NCBI GenBank assembly: GCA_021811745.1
Contig: JAJZNH010000295.1
Span: 1 to 5,256, forward strand
Length of the DNA stretch: 5,256 nucleotides
Source of the DNA: Acidobacteriota bacterium
Lineage (GTDB): Bacteria; Acidobacteriota; Terriglobia; Terriglobales; Acidobacteriaceae
Direction of reading: 5' to 3'
In this document: one piece after another, positions 1-5,256 of the stretch
Position numbering within the stretch: the first letter of the stretch is position 1
Layout of the letters: each line of letters opens with the position of its first letter
The notes under the pieces: model-generated
Databases searched by the model: none
What the model was told of the DNA's origin: nothing
What the model saw: only the letters and a program-made list of their open reading frames with translations
Translations under genes and position numbers: made by a program

Positions 1-338
1 TCCAGCCATGGAATGGTGTGCCGGGCGAGCATGGTTCACCGTGTCGATGAACAGGAGATACGGTTCACCCGTCTCGATCCGCGCGGTGAGAATCCGTATC
101 CAGATCGACCGCGCTGGAATGGTTTTACGGGCTCGCCGGCCTGGGCCTTGGCCTCATCGCGCTGGCTCTATTCACCGCCCAGCGCACGCAGCGCGAATAT
201 CTCTGGATATTCCTGCTGTTCCTGTCCACCGCCCTGGTCGCGCCCCTCCAGTCCTACCAGCTCTTTCACAATCTCCCCGCAGCATCGGCCTATGTCAATG
301 CATGCTTTCAGATCGCCAATCTGATCTTCGAGACTCTG
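1..338 (+). pseudogene. 5' part of the same phosphatase gene, apparently interrupted by a frameshift near 110-117 and cut by the window edge
   Basis: Seen: frame 3 is blocked by stops at 48-50 and 87-89, but from about 117 to 338 it encodes strongly membrane-like protein that runs directly into the phosphatase frame. Its segments are EWFYGLAGLGLGLIALALF at about 117-173, then YLWIFLLFLSTALVAPL at about 198-248, then a third helix from about 285 through 338. No ATG, GTG or TTG occurs in that frame between 90 and 338. Upstream, frame 1 is open to the window edge and reads NPYPDRPRW just before the junction. Adding one G to the GG at 116-117 would join it as PDRPRW-EWFYGL, giving a seven-helix membrane sensor in total. 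Frame 2 is also open across this stretch, and dropping one base near 110 would join it instead, so the exact lesion is uncertain. A real frameshift, a base-calling or assembly error, or an unusual CTG start at 114 could each explain it. Confidence 0.6.
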
Positions 339-1535
339 ATGTACCTCGCCTTCCTGCGCATGCCGTTCGTGCGCTGGATGCAGGCGCTTCTTGCGATCGC
401 CGCGGCTGGCATTCTGCTGAACGCGATGCAGAGCGCCTACGGGACCGGCTCCTCGCTCGCCCTGCTAATCGCAGTGACGCCGCAACTGAGCCTGATCGCG
501 GGCGTCATCCCTATTCTGCTCCTTGCGCATTGGCGGCGCGGCAATCGCGAGGCGGGAATCCTGCTCATCCCCGCCCTCGTCGCCAGCCTTACTATCTACG
601 TGCAGTTCGGCGGATTCCTGATTTCGAGAGTTTCTTCGTTTGCCGTCCCTGTGCAGAATTTCATGAACGCCGCTCTGAACTGGACCGTGGGCCCATTCAC
701 CATCAACGTCAACAACCTCTCGGGCTGCCTGTTCGTGCTCTCCCTGGCCATCATCCTGGTGCTGCGCTCCACTCGCATCGCCACGCAGCAGGCGCACATC
801 GAAACGGAGTTGGCCGCGGCGCGCGAGGTGCAGCAGATCCTGGTGCCGGAAGCCATCGAGCAGGTACCCGGATTCTTCATCGAAACCGCCTATGAGCCGG
901 CACAGCAAGTCGGCGGCGACTTTTTCCAGATCCTCCCGGCACCCGAGGGCTCGCTGCTGGTGGTCATCGGCGATGTGGCCGGCAAGGGATTGCCCGCGGC
1001 CATGCTGGTGAGCGTGCTGGTGGGCGCCATCCGCGCCGTGGCCGACTACACCGCCGATCCCTCCGAACTTCTCGTGAACCTCAATCGGCGGCTGGCGGGC
1101 CGCGTGGGCACCAATTTCGCCACGGCGCTCGCCGCACGCATCGATGCCGATGGTTGGGTTGCCCCGGCCAACGCCGGCCATCTGCCGCCGTATCTGGATG
1201 GCCGCGAGGTCGACGTGCCCGGCGCTCTCCCGCTCGGCGCCAAGGCCGGCACCCACCACGAGACGGTGCGTTTCGCGTTGCCCGAGGGCAGCCAATTGAC
1301 GGTGTACTCGGATGGAATTGTAGAAGCGCAGAACCCAGCCGGCGAACTCTTCGGGTTCGACCGCACCCGCGGCATCGCCACTCAGCCGGTCGCGAAGATC
1401 ATCGAGGCCGCCCGGCTTTTCGGGCAACAGGACGATATGACGGCCATCGCCATCACCCGTCGCGCCGCCCCCCCGGCCGCGGCGCAAGCCGCCGCAGCCA
1501 TGGCACCCGAGTTCGGCCTTGCGGCCACCTCCTGA
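339..1535 (+). CDS. Membrane-anchored PP2C-type Ser/Thr phosphatase (RsbU/SpoIIE family), main open frame
   Basis: This is a membrane-bound SpoIIE/RsbU-type phosphatase. Such enzymes typically dephosphorylate a STAS-domain anti-sigma-factor antagonist in a partner-switching cascade. Counting from the ATG at 339, hydrophobic segments lie at about residues 15-32, 40-64, 72-95 and 126-142. An amphipathic linker with the typical E-L-x-x-A-R-E-V-Q-Q-I-L-V-P pattern follows at about 157-170, then the catalytic domain at about 175-380. All metal-binding motifs are visible: GGDFF with Asp194, GDVAGKG with Asp212, NAGHLPPYL, YSDGIVEA with Asp325, and QQDDMTAIAI with Asp365/Asp366. The enzyme should therefore be active. 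The ATG at 339 falls inside a transmembrane helix and is very unlikely to be the true start; the same frame codes back to about 117 (see the entry at 1-338). No rsbV- or rsbW-like partner lies in the window. The substrate and the signal sensed by the membrane part are unknown. The family call is secure. Confidence 0.9.
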   Translation: MYLAFLRMPFVRWMQALLAIAAAGILLNAMQSAYGTGSSLALLIAVTPQLSLIAGVIPILLLAHWRRGNREAGILLIPALVASLTIYVQFGGFLISRVSSFAVPVQNFMNAALNWTVGPFTINVNNLSGCLFVLSLAIILVLRSTRIATQQAHIETELAAAREVQQILVPEAIEQVPGFFIETAYEPAQQVGGDFFQILPAPEGSLLVVIGDVAGKGLPAAMLVSVLVGAIRAVADYTADPSELLVNLNRRLAGRVGTNFATALAARIDADGWVAPANAGHLPPYLDGREVDVPGALPLGAKAGTHHETVRFALPEGSQLTVYSDGIVEAQNPAGELFGFDRTRGIATQPVAKIIEAARLFGQQDDMTAIAITRRAAPPAAAQAAAAMAPEFGLAATS

Positions 1536-1673
1536 ATTTGCTTGCCAATGTTTGCGGTCCGGCCTCATTCTCCATGCGTAACTGCAGCTCCGCTCCAACC
1601 CGGGGCGGGAACCTGCCATCTCAAGGCGTTGGCGGCCGAAATGAATGCAGCATCCTTCAGCACCGGGATCCGG

Positions 1674-2528
1674 ATGCGGACCCACTTTGCATCAAGCATT
1701 TTAGCGGCTGTGTGCTTGATCGCCGCCTTCCCTCCCACGCGATTTCTGGCGCAATCCTCGTCCGCCCCGGGACTCGCCGCCTCCCCCGCGGAGGTGCAAG
1801 GCGGGCGCTCGCCCAGCCAGCAGGTCTCGGCTGCCGAAAACGGGCCCGCCGGGAGCGCGCCTGCCTCGGCCAACACTCGGCCCGTGATCAGGCCGGATTC
1901 GCTTCCCAAGCGTCCCGACTTCAATCGCCAGATCTATTACAAGAACAAGCTCGAGCTCTCACTGGAAAGCGGCTGGCTGCCGATCAACATTCCCTTTGTC
2001 TTCGATTTTCTGGTCGACAGCCCCTACACGACTTGGCCCTTGCATTACACTCTGGAGCCGAACCTGCTGTCGCTGCGCTGGCAGCTCGACAACATCTGGG
2101 GATGGAAGGTGTTCCGCGGCAACACCGATTTTTCTTTCAGCGGCGCGTATACCGATATTCCGCGAGGCCCGGAGACCCGTTACTTCGCGTTCGACTATGG
2201 GATACGGCGCAATTTTATCCCGCCGCGATCCCGCTTTGTTCCCTACGTCGAGGGACGCGGGGGAATCGGGGACATCAATGCCAAAGGCCCCCAGGGCGTG
2301 GAGTACGCCCAGGGGCAGAACATGACGTTTACGCTCATGGTGGGCAGCGGCGTGCGCTACAGCTTCAACCCCAAGTGGGGTGTTTCCGGCGGAATGACCT
2401 ACATGCACGTATCCAATTTTTACCTTTCCGAGCCGCGCTACCAGGATTTCGGGATTAATGTGTACGGCGCAATCGTGGGAGTCTACATGAGGCTCGGGAA
2501 ACCGAAACAGGTAGCCATCGTCCAGTGA
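1674..2528 (+). CDS. PagL-like lipid A 3-O-deacylase (acyloxyacyl hydrolase family), outer-membrane beta-barrel
   Basis: The likely role is removal of the 3-O-linked acyl chain of lipid A in the outer membrane. From the ATG at 1674 the product is 284 residues. A signal peptide covers about residues 1-24 (MRTHF, then a hydrophobic SSILAAVCLIAAF core). Residues about 28-86 form a Pro/Ala/Ser/Gly-rich, probably disordered stretch. From about residue 90 to the end, alternating aromatic and polar strands suggest an eight-stranded barrel. The PagL signature H-V-S-N is present as His245, Ser247 and Asn248, followed by a G-I-N at 260-262 that resembles the family's N-P-G-I-N. His and Ser of this motif are the known catalytic pair in PagL. 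The third catalytic residue (Glu in Pseudomonas PagL) is not obvious; Glu253 and Asp258 are candidates. In-frame ATGs at 1542 and 1641 would put residues ahead of the signal peptide, so 1674 is preferred although its Shine-Dalgarno is weak. The gene follows the phosphatase after about 138 bp and may or may not be co-transcribed. It could instead be a related barrel without deacylase activity. Confidence 0.7.
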   Translation: MRTHFASSILAAVCLIAAFPPTRFLAQSSSAPGLAASPAEVQGGRSPSQQVSAAENGPAGSAPASANTRPVIRPDSLPKRPDFNRQIYYKNKLELSLESGWLPINIPFVFDFLVDSPYTTWPLHYTLEPNLLSLRWQLDNIWGWKVFRGNTDFSFSGAYTDIPRGPETRYFAFDYGIRRNFIPPRSRFVPYVEGRGGIGDINAKGPQGVEYAQGQNMTFTLMVGSGVRYSFNPKWGVSGGMTYMHVSNFYLSEPRYQDFGINVYGAIVGVYMRLGKPKQVAIVQ

Positions 2529-2568
2529 ATGCTGCTCCTACGGCAGGCCCCCTCCGGGAAATAAGCCA

Positions 2569-3279
2569 CTATCCGCCTCGGGGCGGATTCACGATTTGAA
2601 AGGAATCGAAGAAGCGGGAGACGTCGGCGTCGCGCCGGGCGCTGGCGACCGGAAAAGCGGCCATGAGCAGATACAGACGCCGTCCGGCCAGAATCAGGCG
2701 GGCATTGAAGATGCCGCCCCCCTCGTTGCGCCCCTGGAAATCCAGAACCGGGTAGCCCTGGCGGTTGCTGCTCGACTGGCTCACCAGCACCGTCTGTGTC
2801 CGCGCCAGAGCACCATCCCGGGCGCTGGCCAGCGTCTGCTGCGGGTTTTCCTGACTGGCTCGCGCCACCGGTGGGTTGTCTGCCCAGGCAACCGAGAACG
2901 AGGTGGCCGAGTCCGGGTAAGTGAAAACCATCTCCACCTCGTCCTCGCCGCCGATCTGGTTGTACGCCGGCACTTGGACTTCCCGGGTATCCGCGGGCAT
3001 CTCCACCTTGAAGCCATCGGGGCTGCGGTCCACCGTGGCCCACTGAATGGTCGCCGGGCGGGGGGATTGATCGGAGTTCTCGGTCTGAACCGATGGCCCG
3101 GTAAGCCCCAAATCCTGCCGGTGCAAATAAATATAGACACCGCCACCGATCAGGATCGCACTCAGCACGAGGATGTACCATCGCTTCACATTCTGAGTGT
3201 GCCCACTTGCCCCGTTCTCTGCAACCAGAACTGTGGACTCGGCGTCGAAGAGGTGCCAGAGGGGTAAAAGGCTTGCCAT
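2569..3279 (-). CDS. Hypothetical single-pass membrane protein with extracytoplasmic domain
   Basis: I do not recognise this gene. From the ATG at 3279 it encodes 236 residues: a short N-terminal stretch, then K-R followed by one transmembrane segment (WYILVLSAILIGGGVYIYL, about residues 34-52), a spacer, and a soluble domain from about 77 to the end. That domain reads as real protein, with S-P-D-G-F-K-V-E-M-P near its start and R-R-L-Y-L-L-M-A-A-F-P then R-F-F-D-S-F-Q-I near its end. The layout resembles small PsbP/DUF1795-like extracytoplasmic domains, but that comparison is only impressionistic. Topology is probably N-in, C-out. The start is uncertain: a GTG at 3189 would begin V-K-R-W directly before the helix and give 206 residues, and a TTG at 3333 is also in frame; none has a strong Shine-Dalgarno. 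The gene is convergent with the PagL-like gene (40 bp between stops) and divergent from pgeF. That it is a gene is fairly sure; its function is unknown. Confidence 0.75.
   Translation of the reverse strand: MASLLPLWHLFDAESTVLVAENGASGHTQNVKRWYILVLSAILIGGGVYIYLHRQDLGLTGPSVQTENSDQSPRPATIQWATVDRSPDGFKVEMPADTREVQVPAYNQIGGEDEVEMVFTYPDSATSFSVAWADNPPVARASQENPQQTLASARDGALARTQTVLVSQSSSNRQGYPVLDFQGRNEGGGIFNARLILAGRRLYLLMAAFPVASARRDADVSRFFDSFQIVNPPRGG
2571..2588 (-). terminator. Possible weak terminator hairpin between convergent genes
   Basis: There is a perfect 7-bp inverted repeat, ATCCGCC (2571-2577) and GGCGGAT (2582-2588), with a four-base loop. It overlaps the last codons and stop of the minus-strand membrane protein. 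On the minus strand it is followed by a modestly T-rich stretch (GGCTTATTT), not a clean T-run, and on the plus strand no T-run follows. Its place between two convergent stop codons is right for a terminator, but it could simply be GC-rich coding sequence. Confidence 0.3.
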
Positions 3280-3326
3280 GTGGGATTTCCACAGAAATGG
3301 ACAACTTTTCTCTATTTCAGCAAACC

Positions 3327-3353
3327 TTTTCAATTGGGACGCATCTGTATAAA
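3327..3353 (+). promoter_or_regulatory. Weak promoter-like hexamers in divergent region
   Basis: TATAAA at 3348-3353 is a good -10-like hexamer in an AT-rich patch. The best -35-like match is TTTTCA at 3327-3332 with a 15-base spacer, which is poor. If used, it would give a leader of about 220 bases before pgeF carrying both stem-loops. The same AT-rich sequence could instead serve the minus strand, where TATACA reads from 3350 to 3345. Confidence 0.25.
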
Positions 3354-3413
3354 TAACAAGCAGAGGCTTCCCCGATTATGTCCCTTCCGAGAAAGGTAAC
3401 TACTCCTTTTTGA

Positions 3414-3430
3414 AGGTCCTTTACGGACCT
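3414..3430. repeat. Inverted repeat / stem-loop, 6-bp stem
   Basis: AGGTCC (3414-3419) and GGACCT (3425-3430) are perfect inverted copies around a five-base loop (TTTAC). No T-run follows on either strand, so an intrinsic terminator is not supported. It could be an operator-like dyad or a leader RNA hairpin. Confidence 0.45.
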
Positions 3431-3477
3431 CTTCCCAAAATCCCCCCTGGATTCCCTCCATCAATTGCCTCTCAAGC

Positions 3478-3499
3478 GGGCCTGCCGGAAGGCAGGCCC
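3478..3499. repeat. Perfect 9-bp stem-loop with GNRA-type GGAA loop
   Basis: GGGCCTGCC (3478-3486) and GGCAGGCCC (3491-3499) pair perfectly across the tetraloop GGAA, which fits the stable GNRA class if transcribed on the plus strand. No T-run follows on either strand. It sits about 80 bases upstream of the pgeF start. Candidate roles are a leader RNA hairpin or a dispersed palindromic repeat; no second copy is present in this window. Confidence 0.6.
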
Positions 3500-3531
3500 A
3501 TATCCTTGCCCGTCCGCTTCCTTTTCCTCGC

Positions 3532-3537
3532 TACAAT
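3532..3537 (+). promoter_or_regulatory. Candidate -10 element (TACAAT) ahead of pgeF
   Basis: TACAAT differs from the TATAAT consensus at one base and lies 39 bases upstream of the pgeF ATG. The nearest -35-like hexamer, TTGCCC at 3506-3511, is 20 bases away, which is too far for a good match. It would give a leader of roughly 30 bases. It is only a candidate. Confidence 0.35.
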
Positions 3538-3576
3538 AGAGATCTCCAGGCCACGGCCCGGTCTTCCTGCTCCCTG

Positions 3577-4641
3577 ATGCCTTCGAGATCCCAACTAGAC
3601 ATCCTTGACGCCGACTTCGAACGCGCGGGCCTGACCCGCAGCCGTCGCGCTAAGACCCTCCATATCAGACCCAAGGAGCAAAAAGAGGCAGTTGCACCCG
3701 AAGAGCTGGCCCGCCCCGCCGGACAGGTACGCCGAGCGGCCAACGGCGCAGGGTGGCTGCCGGTTCCCGGGTGGGACTTCGACTGGCTATGGAGCGGCTT
3801 CAGCACCCGTTTGGGGGGGGTGAGCCGGGCGTATTGTGGGGACGGTTCGGAAGCGGAACTGAATCTTGGATTCACGGCAGCCGATGACCCGGCTGTCGTG
3901 CTCGCCAACCGCCGCCGGCTGTCCGAAGCGCTGACCGGCAGCGCGACGTCGCCTCTGGTCACAATACGCCAGTTTCACTCCAATCTCGTTCTGCACGCAG
4001 GACTGGCCGATGCGAGCCGCGACCGTCCGCCGGGCGCCGATGGGCTGATGACGGACGTGCCGGGCGTTCTACTGACCGTCCAGGTCGCCGACTGCATCCC
4101 GGTGCTGGTGGCGGACCGGAGGCGGCGGGTGGTGGCTGCCTTCCACGCAGGCTGGCGCGGCACCGCGAAGCGGATTGTCGAAACCGGCGTCGGCCGCATG
4201 CGGCTCGAGTTCGGCTCGCGGCCGGCAGATCTGGTGGCCGCGATCGGACCGGGAGTGGGCCCCTGCTGCTACGCGGTGGGAGAAGAGGTGATCTCGGAGT
4301 TTACGTCCCAGTTCATCTATGCACCGGATCTTTTTCGCGAGGTTTACGATGAGGAGCCAGTGCAGCGGAAATACCCGATGCTGTTCCTGACGCGGCGCGC
4401 CCCCGGCCACTCGCCCATCGGCCCGCAGATCCACCTCGACCTGGTGGAAGCGAACCGGCGGCAACTGCTGGATGCTGGGGTGAAGGCCGGGTTCATCCGG
4501 ATTGCGGGAGGGTGCACAAGCTGCCACCCCGAGTTGTTCTACTCGCACCGGGCTTCACGCGGCCACGCGGGCCGGATGATGGGCGTGATCGGAATCCGGA
4601 AAGCCGAGCGAAGGGGCTGCAAGTCAACGGCTGTGGGCTGA
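3577..4641 (+). CDS. pgeF: Peptidoglycan editing factor / polyphenol oxidase family protein (PgeF, YfiH type)
   Basis: This is a DUF152/Cu-oxidase_4 family protein. In E. coli the homologue removes misincorporated amino acids from UDP-MurNAc peptide precursors; homologues have also been described as laccases or purine-nucleoside enzymes. All three metal-ligand positions are visible: His134 (Q-F-H-S, where many relatives have Q-V-H-G), Cys173 in V-A-D-C-I-P-V-L, and His190 in F-H-A-G-W-R-G-T. The family motifs GFSTRLGGVS, AIGPGVGPCCYAVGEEV and CTSCHPELFYSHR (residues 313-325) are also present. At 354 residues it is about 100 longer than typical members; roughly the first 70 are a charged, Ala/Arg-rich extension before the conserved core. 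The ATG at 3577 lacks a Shine-Dalgarno (upstream is pyrimidine-rich), so the start is not certain, but no alternative ATG lies in the extension. The product is probably cytoplasmic, with no signal peptide. It is convergent with the IHF-like gene and stands alone as a transcription unit. Confidence 0.92.
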   Translation: MPSRSQLDILDADFERAGLTRSRRAKTLHIRPKEQKEAVAPEELARPAGQVRRAANGAGWLPVPGWDFDWLWSGFSTRLGGVSRAYCGDGSEAELNLGFTAADDPAVVLANRRRLSEALTGSATSPLVTIRQFHSNLVLHAGLADASRDRPPGADGLMTDVPGVLLTVQVADCIPVLVADRRRRVVAAFHAGWRGTAKRIVETGVGRMRLEFGSRPADLVAAIGPGVGPCCYAVGEEVISEFTSQFIYAPDLFREVYDEEPVQRKYPMLFLTRRAPGHSPIGPQIHLDLVEANRRQLLDAGVKAGFIRIAGGCTSCHPELFYSHRASRGHAGRMMGVIGIRKAERRGCKSTAVG

Positions 4642-4693
4642 GGAGAATCGATCGCCGGCCGGTGGAAAGCGACTGAATTCATTGAACAGGATG

Positions 4694-4728
4694 CCTCTCG
4701 TCCCTCGCGCGGGGATGGGGCGCAGAGG
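4694..4728. repeat. Imperfect inverted repeat between convergent genes
   Basis: CCTCT (4694-4698) pairs with AGAGG (4724-4728), and TCCC (4701-4704) can pair with GGGA inside it. It lies in the 174-bp gap between the convergent pgeF and IHF-like genes, where terminators are expected. No clear T-run follows on either strand, so a terminator role is only possible. Nothing else in this gap was recognised. Confidence 0.25.
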
Positions 4729-4815
4729 AGGACAAGCCGGGCGATTCAGTATCTGCCGGTCTCCATCCTTTGACGTGTTGATGCGCCAGCTTCCAGTTTC
4801 CCAGAGAGTCCTCCG

Positions 4816-5124
4816 TCAAGAGGCGGCGGTGGTGGAAGCGGCGGCCTCGCCGGGGTTCACCAGGTCGCGCAATTCCTTCGAGGGCTTGAAGTAAGGGACT
4901 TTTTTGGCCGGGACCTCGACGCGGTCGCCGGTCTTGGGGTTGCGGCCGATGCGCGGATTGCGCTGCCGGATACGAAACGAGCCGAAGCCGCGGATCTCGA
5001 TCTTGTCGCCCTTCTGGAGGGCGCCGATTACGGACCCGAAGATTGTCTCGACGATTACCTCGCCGTCACGGCGGGTCAGATCGCCCAAAGCAGTCACTTT
5101 CTCGACCAGATCTGCCTTTGTCAT
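4816..5124 (-). CDS. IHF-beta/HU-family nucleoid DNA-binding protein
   Basis: This is a histone-like DNA-bending protein of 102 residues, acting as a dimer on the nucleoid. After the helical N-terminus (MTKADLVEKV) come the family core K-I-E-I-R-G-F-G-S-F (residues 41-50), the DNA-binding beta-arm with G-R-N-P-K-T-G (60-66) whose Pro63 is the intercalating position, and V-P-Y-F-K-P-S-K-E-L-R-D (76-87). The spacing and the GRNPKTGD and FKPxKELRD motifs look closer to IHF-beta (IhfB) than to classical HU, but no gene symbol is given because subunit assignment outside Proteobacteria is unreliable. A 12-residue Ala/Ser/Thr tail follows residue 90. The ATG at 5124 is chosen over an upstream in-frame GTG (5145) because GGAGG lies 10 bases before it and the conserved N-terminus begins there. 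The gene may be read with an upstream gene ending near 5200. Confidence 0.95.
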   Translation of the reverse strand: MTKADLVEKVTALGDLTRRDGEVIVETIFGSVIGALQKGDKIEIRGFGSFRIRQRNPRIGRNPKTGDRVEVPAKKVPYFKPSKELRDLVNPGEAAASTTAAS

Positions 5125-5134
5125 TTTCGCTTCG

Positions 5135-5139
5135 CCTCC
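5135..5139 (-). promoter_or_regulatory. Shine-Dalgarno GGAGG fixing the IHF-like start
   Basis: GGAGG on the minus strand lies 10 bases upstream of the ATG at 5124 and overlaps the codons that would follow the alternative GTG at 5145, which favours the ATG as the start. It is the clearest ribosome binding site in the window. Confidence 0.7.
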
Positions 5140-5199
5140 GTACACCGCATATTCGGATTCTGACCGGTCGAGTGGGAAAATGCAAGTCCCTTGTAGAAT

Positions 5200-5256
5200 T
5201 TAGCCTTTAGGGATCAGCAGTTTGCCCGGGTCCGGCGCACGTCGTTGGATGCCGGT
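5200..5256 (-). CDS. Possible C-terminal tail of an upstream gene (partial)
   Basis: Reading the minus strand from the right edge, one frame gives 18 codons ending P-D-P-G-K-L-L-I-P-K-G and then TAA at 5202-5200. This is a plausible protein C-terminus on the same strand as the IHF-like gene and 75 bases upstream of its ATG. The piece is too short to name, and chance openness over 57 bases is quite possible. Confidence 0.35.
   Translation of the reverse strand, partial: TGIQRRAPDPGKLLIPKG

Larger units (their letters stand above)
3280..3576. other. Divergent intergenic region, AT-richer, with two stem-loops
   Basis: This stretch separates the minus-strand membrane protein from pgeF. It holds no convincing gene. 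Its left half (about 3290-3410) is clearly richer in A/T than the flanks and contains TATAAA at 3348-3353. Its right half has two perfect inverted repeats (3414-3430 and 3478-3499) and a pyrimidine-rich run ahead of a TACAAT at 3532-3537. It must supply the promoter for pgeF and probably for the divergent gene. No tRNA-like or recognised riboswitch pattern was seen. Confidence 0.6.

Noticed and set aside
8..895. 295-codon plus-strand frame over the phosphatase membrane region
   Set aside because: From about 120 on it is a shadow of the transmembrane frame and Arg/Pro-rich. Only its first 110 bases remain a possible alternative for the upstream part of the broken gene.
1536..1673. Gap between phosphatase and PagL-like gene searched for a promoter or terminator
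   Set aside because: No convincing -35/-10 pair or hairpin with T-run was found; TTGCCA near 1541 has no matching -10.
465..1685. 406-codon open frame on the minus strand opposite the phosphatase
   Set aside because: It is the mirror of a high-GC gene with clear catalytic motifs on the plus strand; its translation is rich in Gly/Arg/His with no domain pattern.
1154..2458. 434-codon open frame on the plus strand spanning the end of the phosphatase and the PagL-like gene
   Set aside because: It overlaps two well-supported genes in another frame, and its Arg/Pro/Ala-rich translation shows no motifs.
2596..3267. 223-codon plus-strand frame opposite the membrane protein
   Set aside because: The minus-strand frame has a proper transmembrane segment and folded-domain character; this one does not.
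3478..3499. Stem-loop considered as an intrinsic terminator
   Set aside because: No T-run follows on either strand, and it lies in a divergent region where no gene ends.
4069..4548. 159-codon minus-strand frame inside pgeF
   Set aside because: It is antisense to the conserved PgeF motifs, with no features of its own.
4904..5203. 99-codon plus-strand frame opposite the IHF-like gene
   Set aside because: It is antisense to an unmistakable IHF/HU sequence that has a good ribosome binding site.

Overview
The window is GC-rich, about 60% or more by eye, except for an AT-richer patch around 3290-3410. It looks like bacterial chromosome from a Gram-negative (diderm) lineage. An outer-membrane PagL-type lipid A deacylase, an IHF/HU-type nucleoid protein with a short Ala/Ser tail, an RsbU/SpoIIE-type phosphatase with a multi-helix membrane sensor and a polyphenol-oxidase family protein with an N-terminal extension together would fit an Acidobacteriota genome. 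That assignment is inference from gene flavour, not proof. No mobile element, CRISPR array, rRNA or tRNA was recognised.

Layout: (1) Positions 1-1535, plus strand, hold a membrane-anchored SpoIIE/PP2C phosphatase. Its 5' part enters from the left edge and appears broken by a one-base frameshift near 110-117, because transmembrane coding clearly continues upstream of the first ATG at 339. (2) Positions 1674-2528, plus strand, hold a secreted beta-barrel protein with the PagL His-x-Ser-Asn signature and a long disordered linker after its signal peptide. (3) Positions 2569-3279, minus strand, hold an unrecognised single-pass membrane protein with an extracytoplasmic domain, convergent with (2). 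(4) Positions 3280-3576 are a divergent intergenic region with two perfect stem-loops and weak promoter-like hexamers. (5) Positions 3577-4641, plus strand, hold a PgeF/YfiH-type multicopper-polyphenol-oxidase family protein. (6) Positions 4816-5124, minus strand, hold an IHF-beta/HU-like DNA-binding protein with a clear Shine-Dalgarno. (7) Positions 5200-5256, minus strand, may be the last 18 codons of an upstream gene.

The genes do not form an obvious single pathway. Three encode envelope-associated products: the membrane phosphatase, the outer-membrane lipid A deacylase and the single-pass protein. PgeF is a cytoplasmic peptidoglycan-precursor quality-control enzyme. The strand pattern (plus, plus, minus, plus, minus) implies several separate transcription units. 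I see no convincing undescribed multi-gene system. The items most worth checking are the phosphatase frameshift, the PagL-like protein with its unusual linker, and the structured divergent intergenic region.
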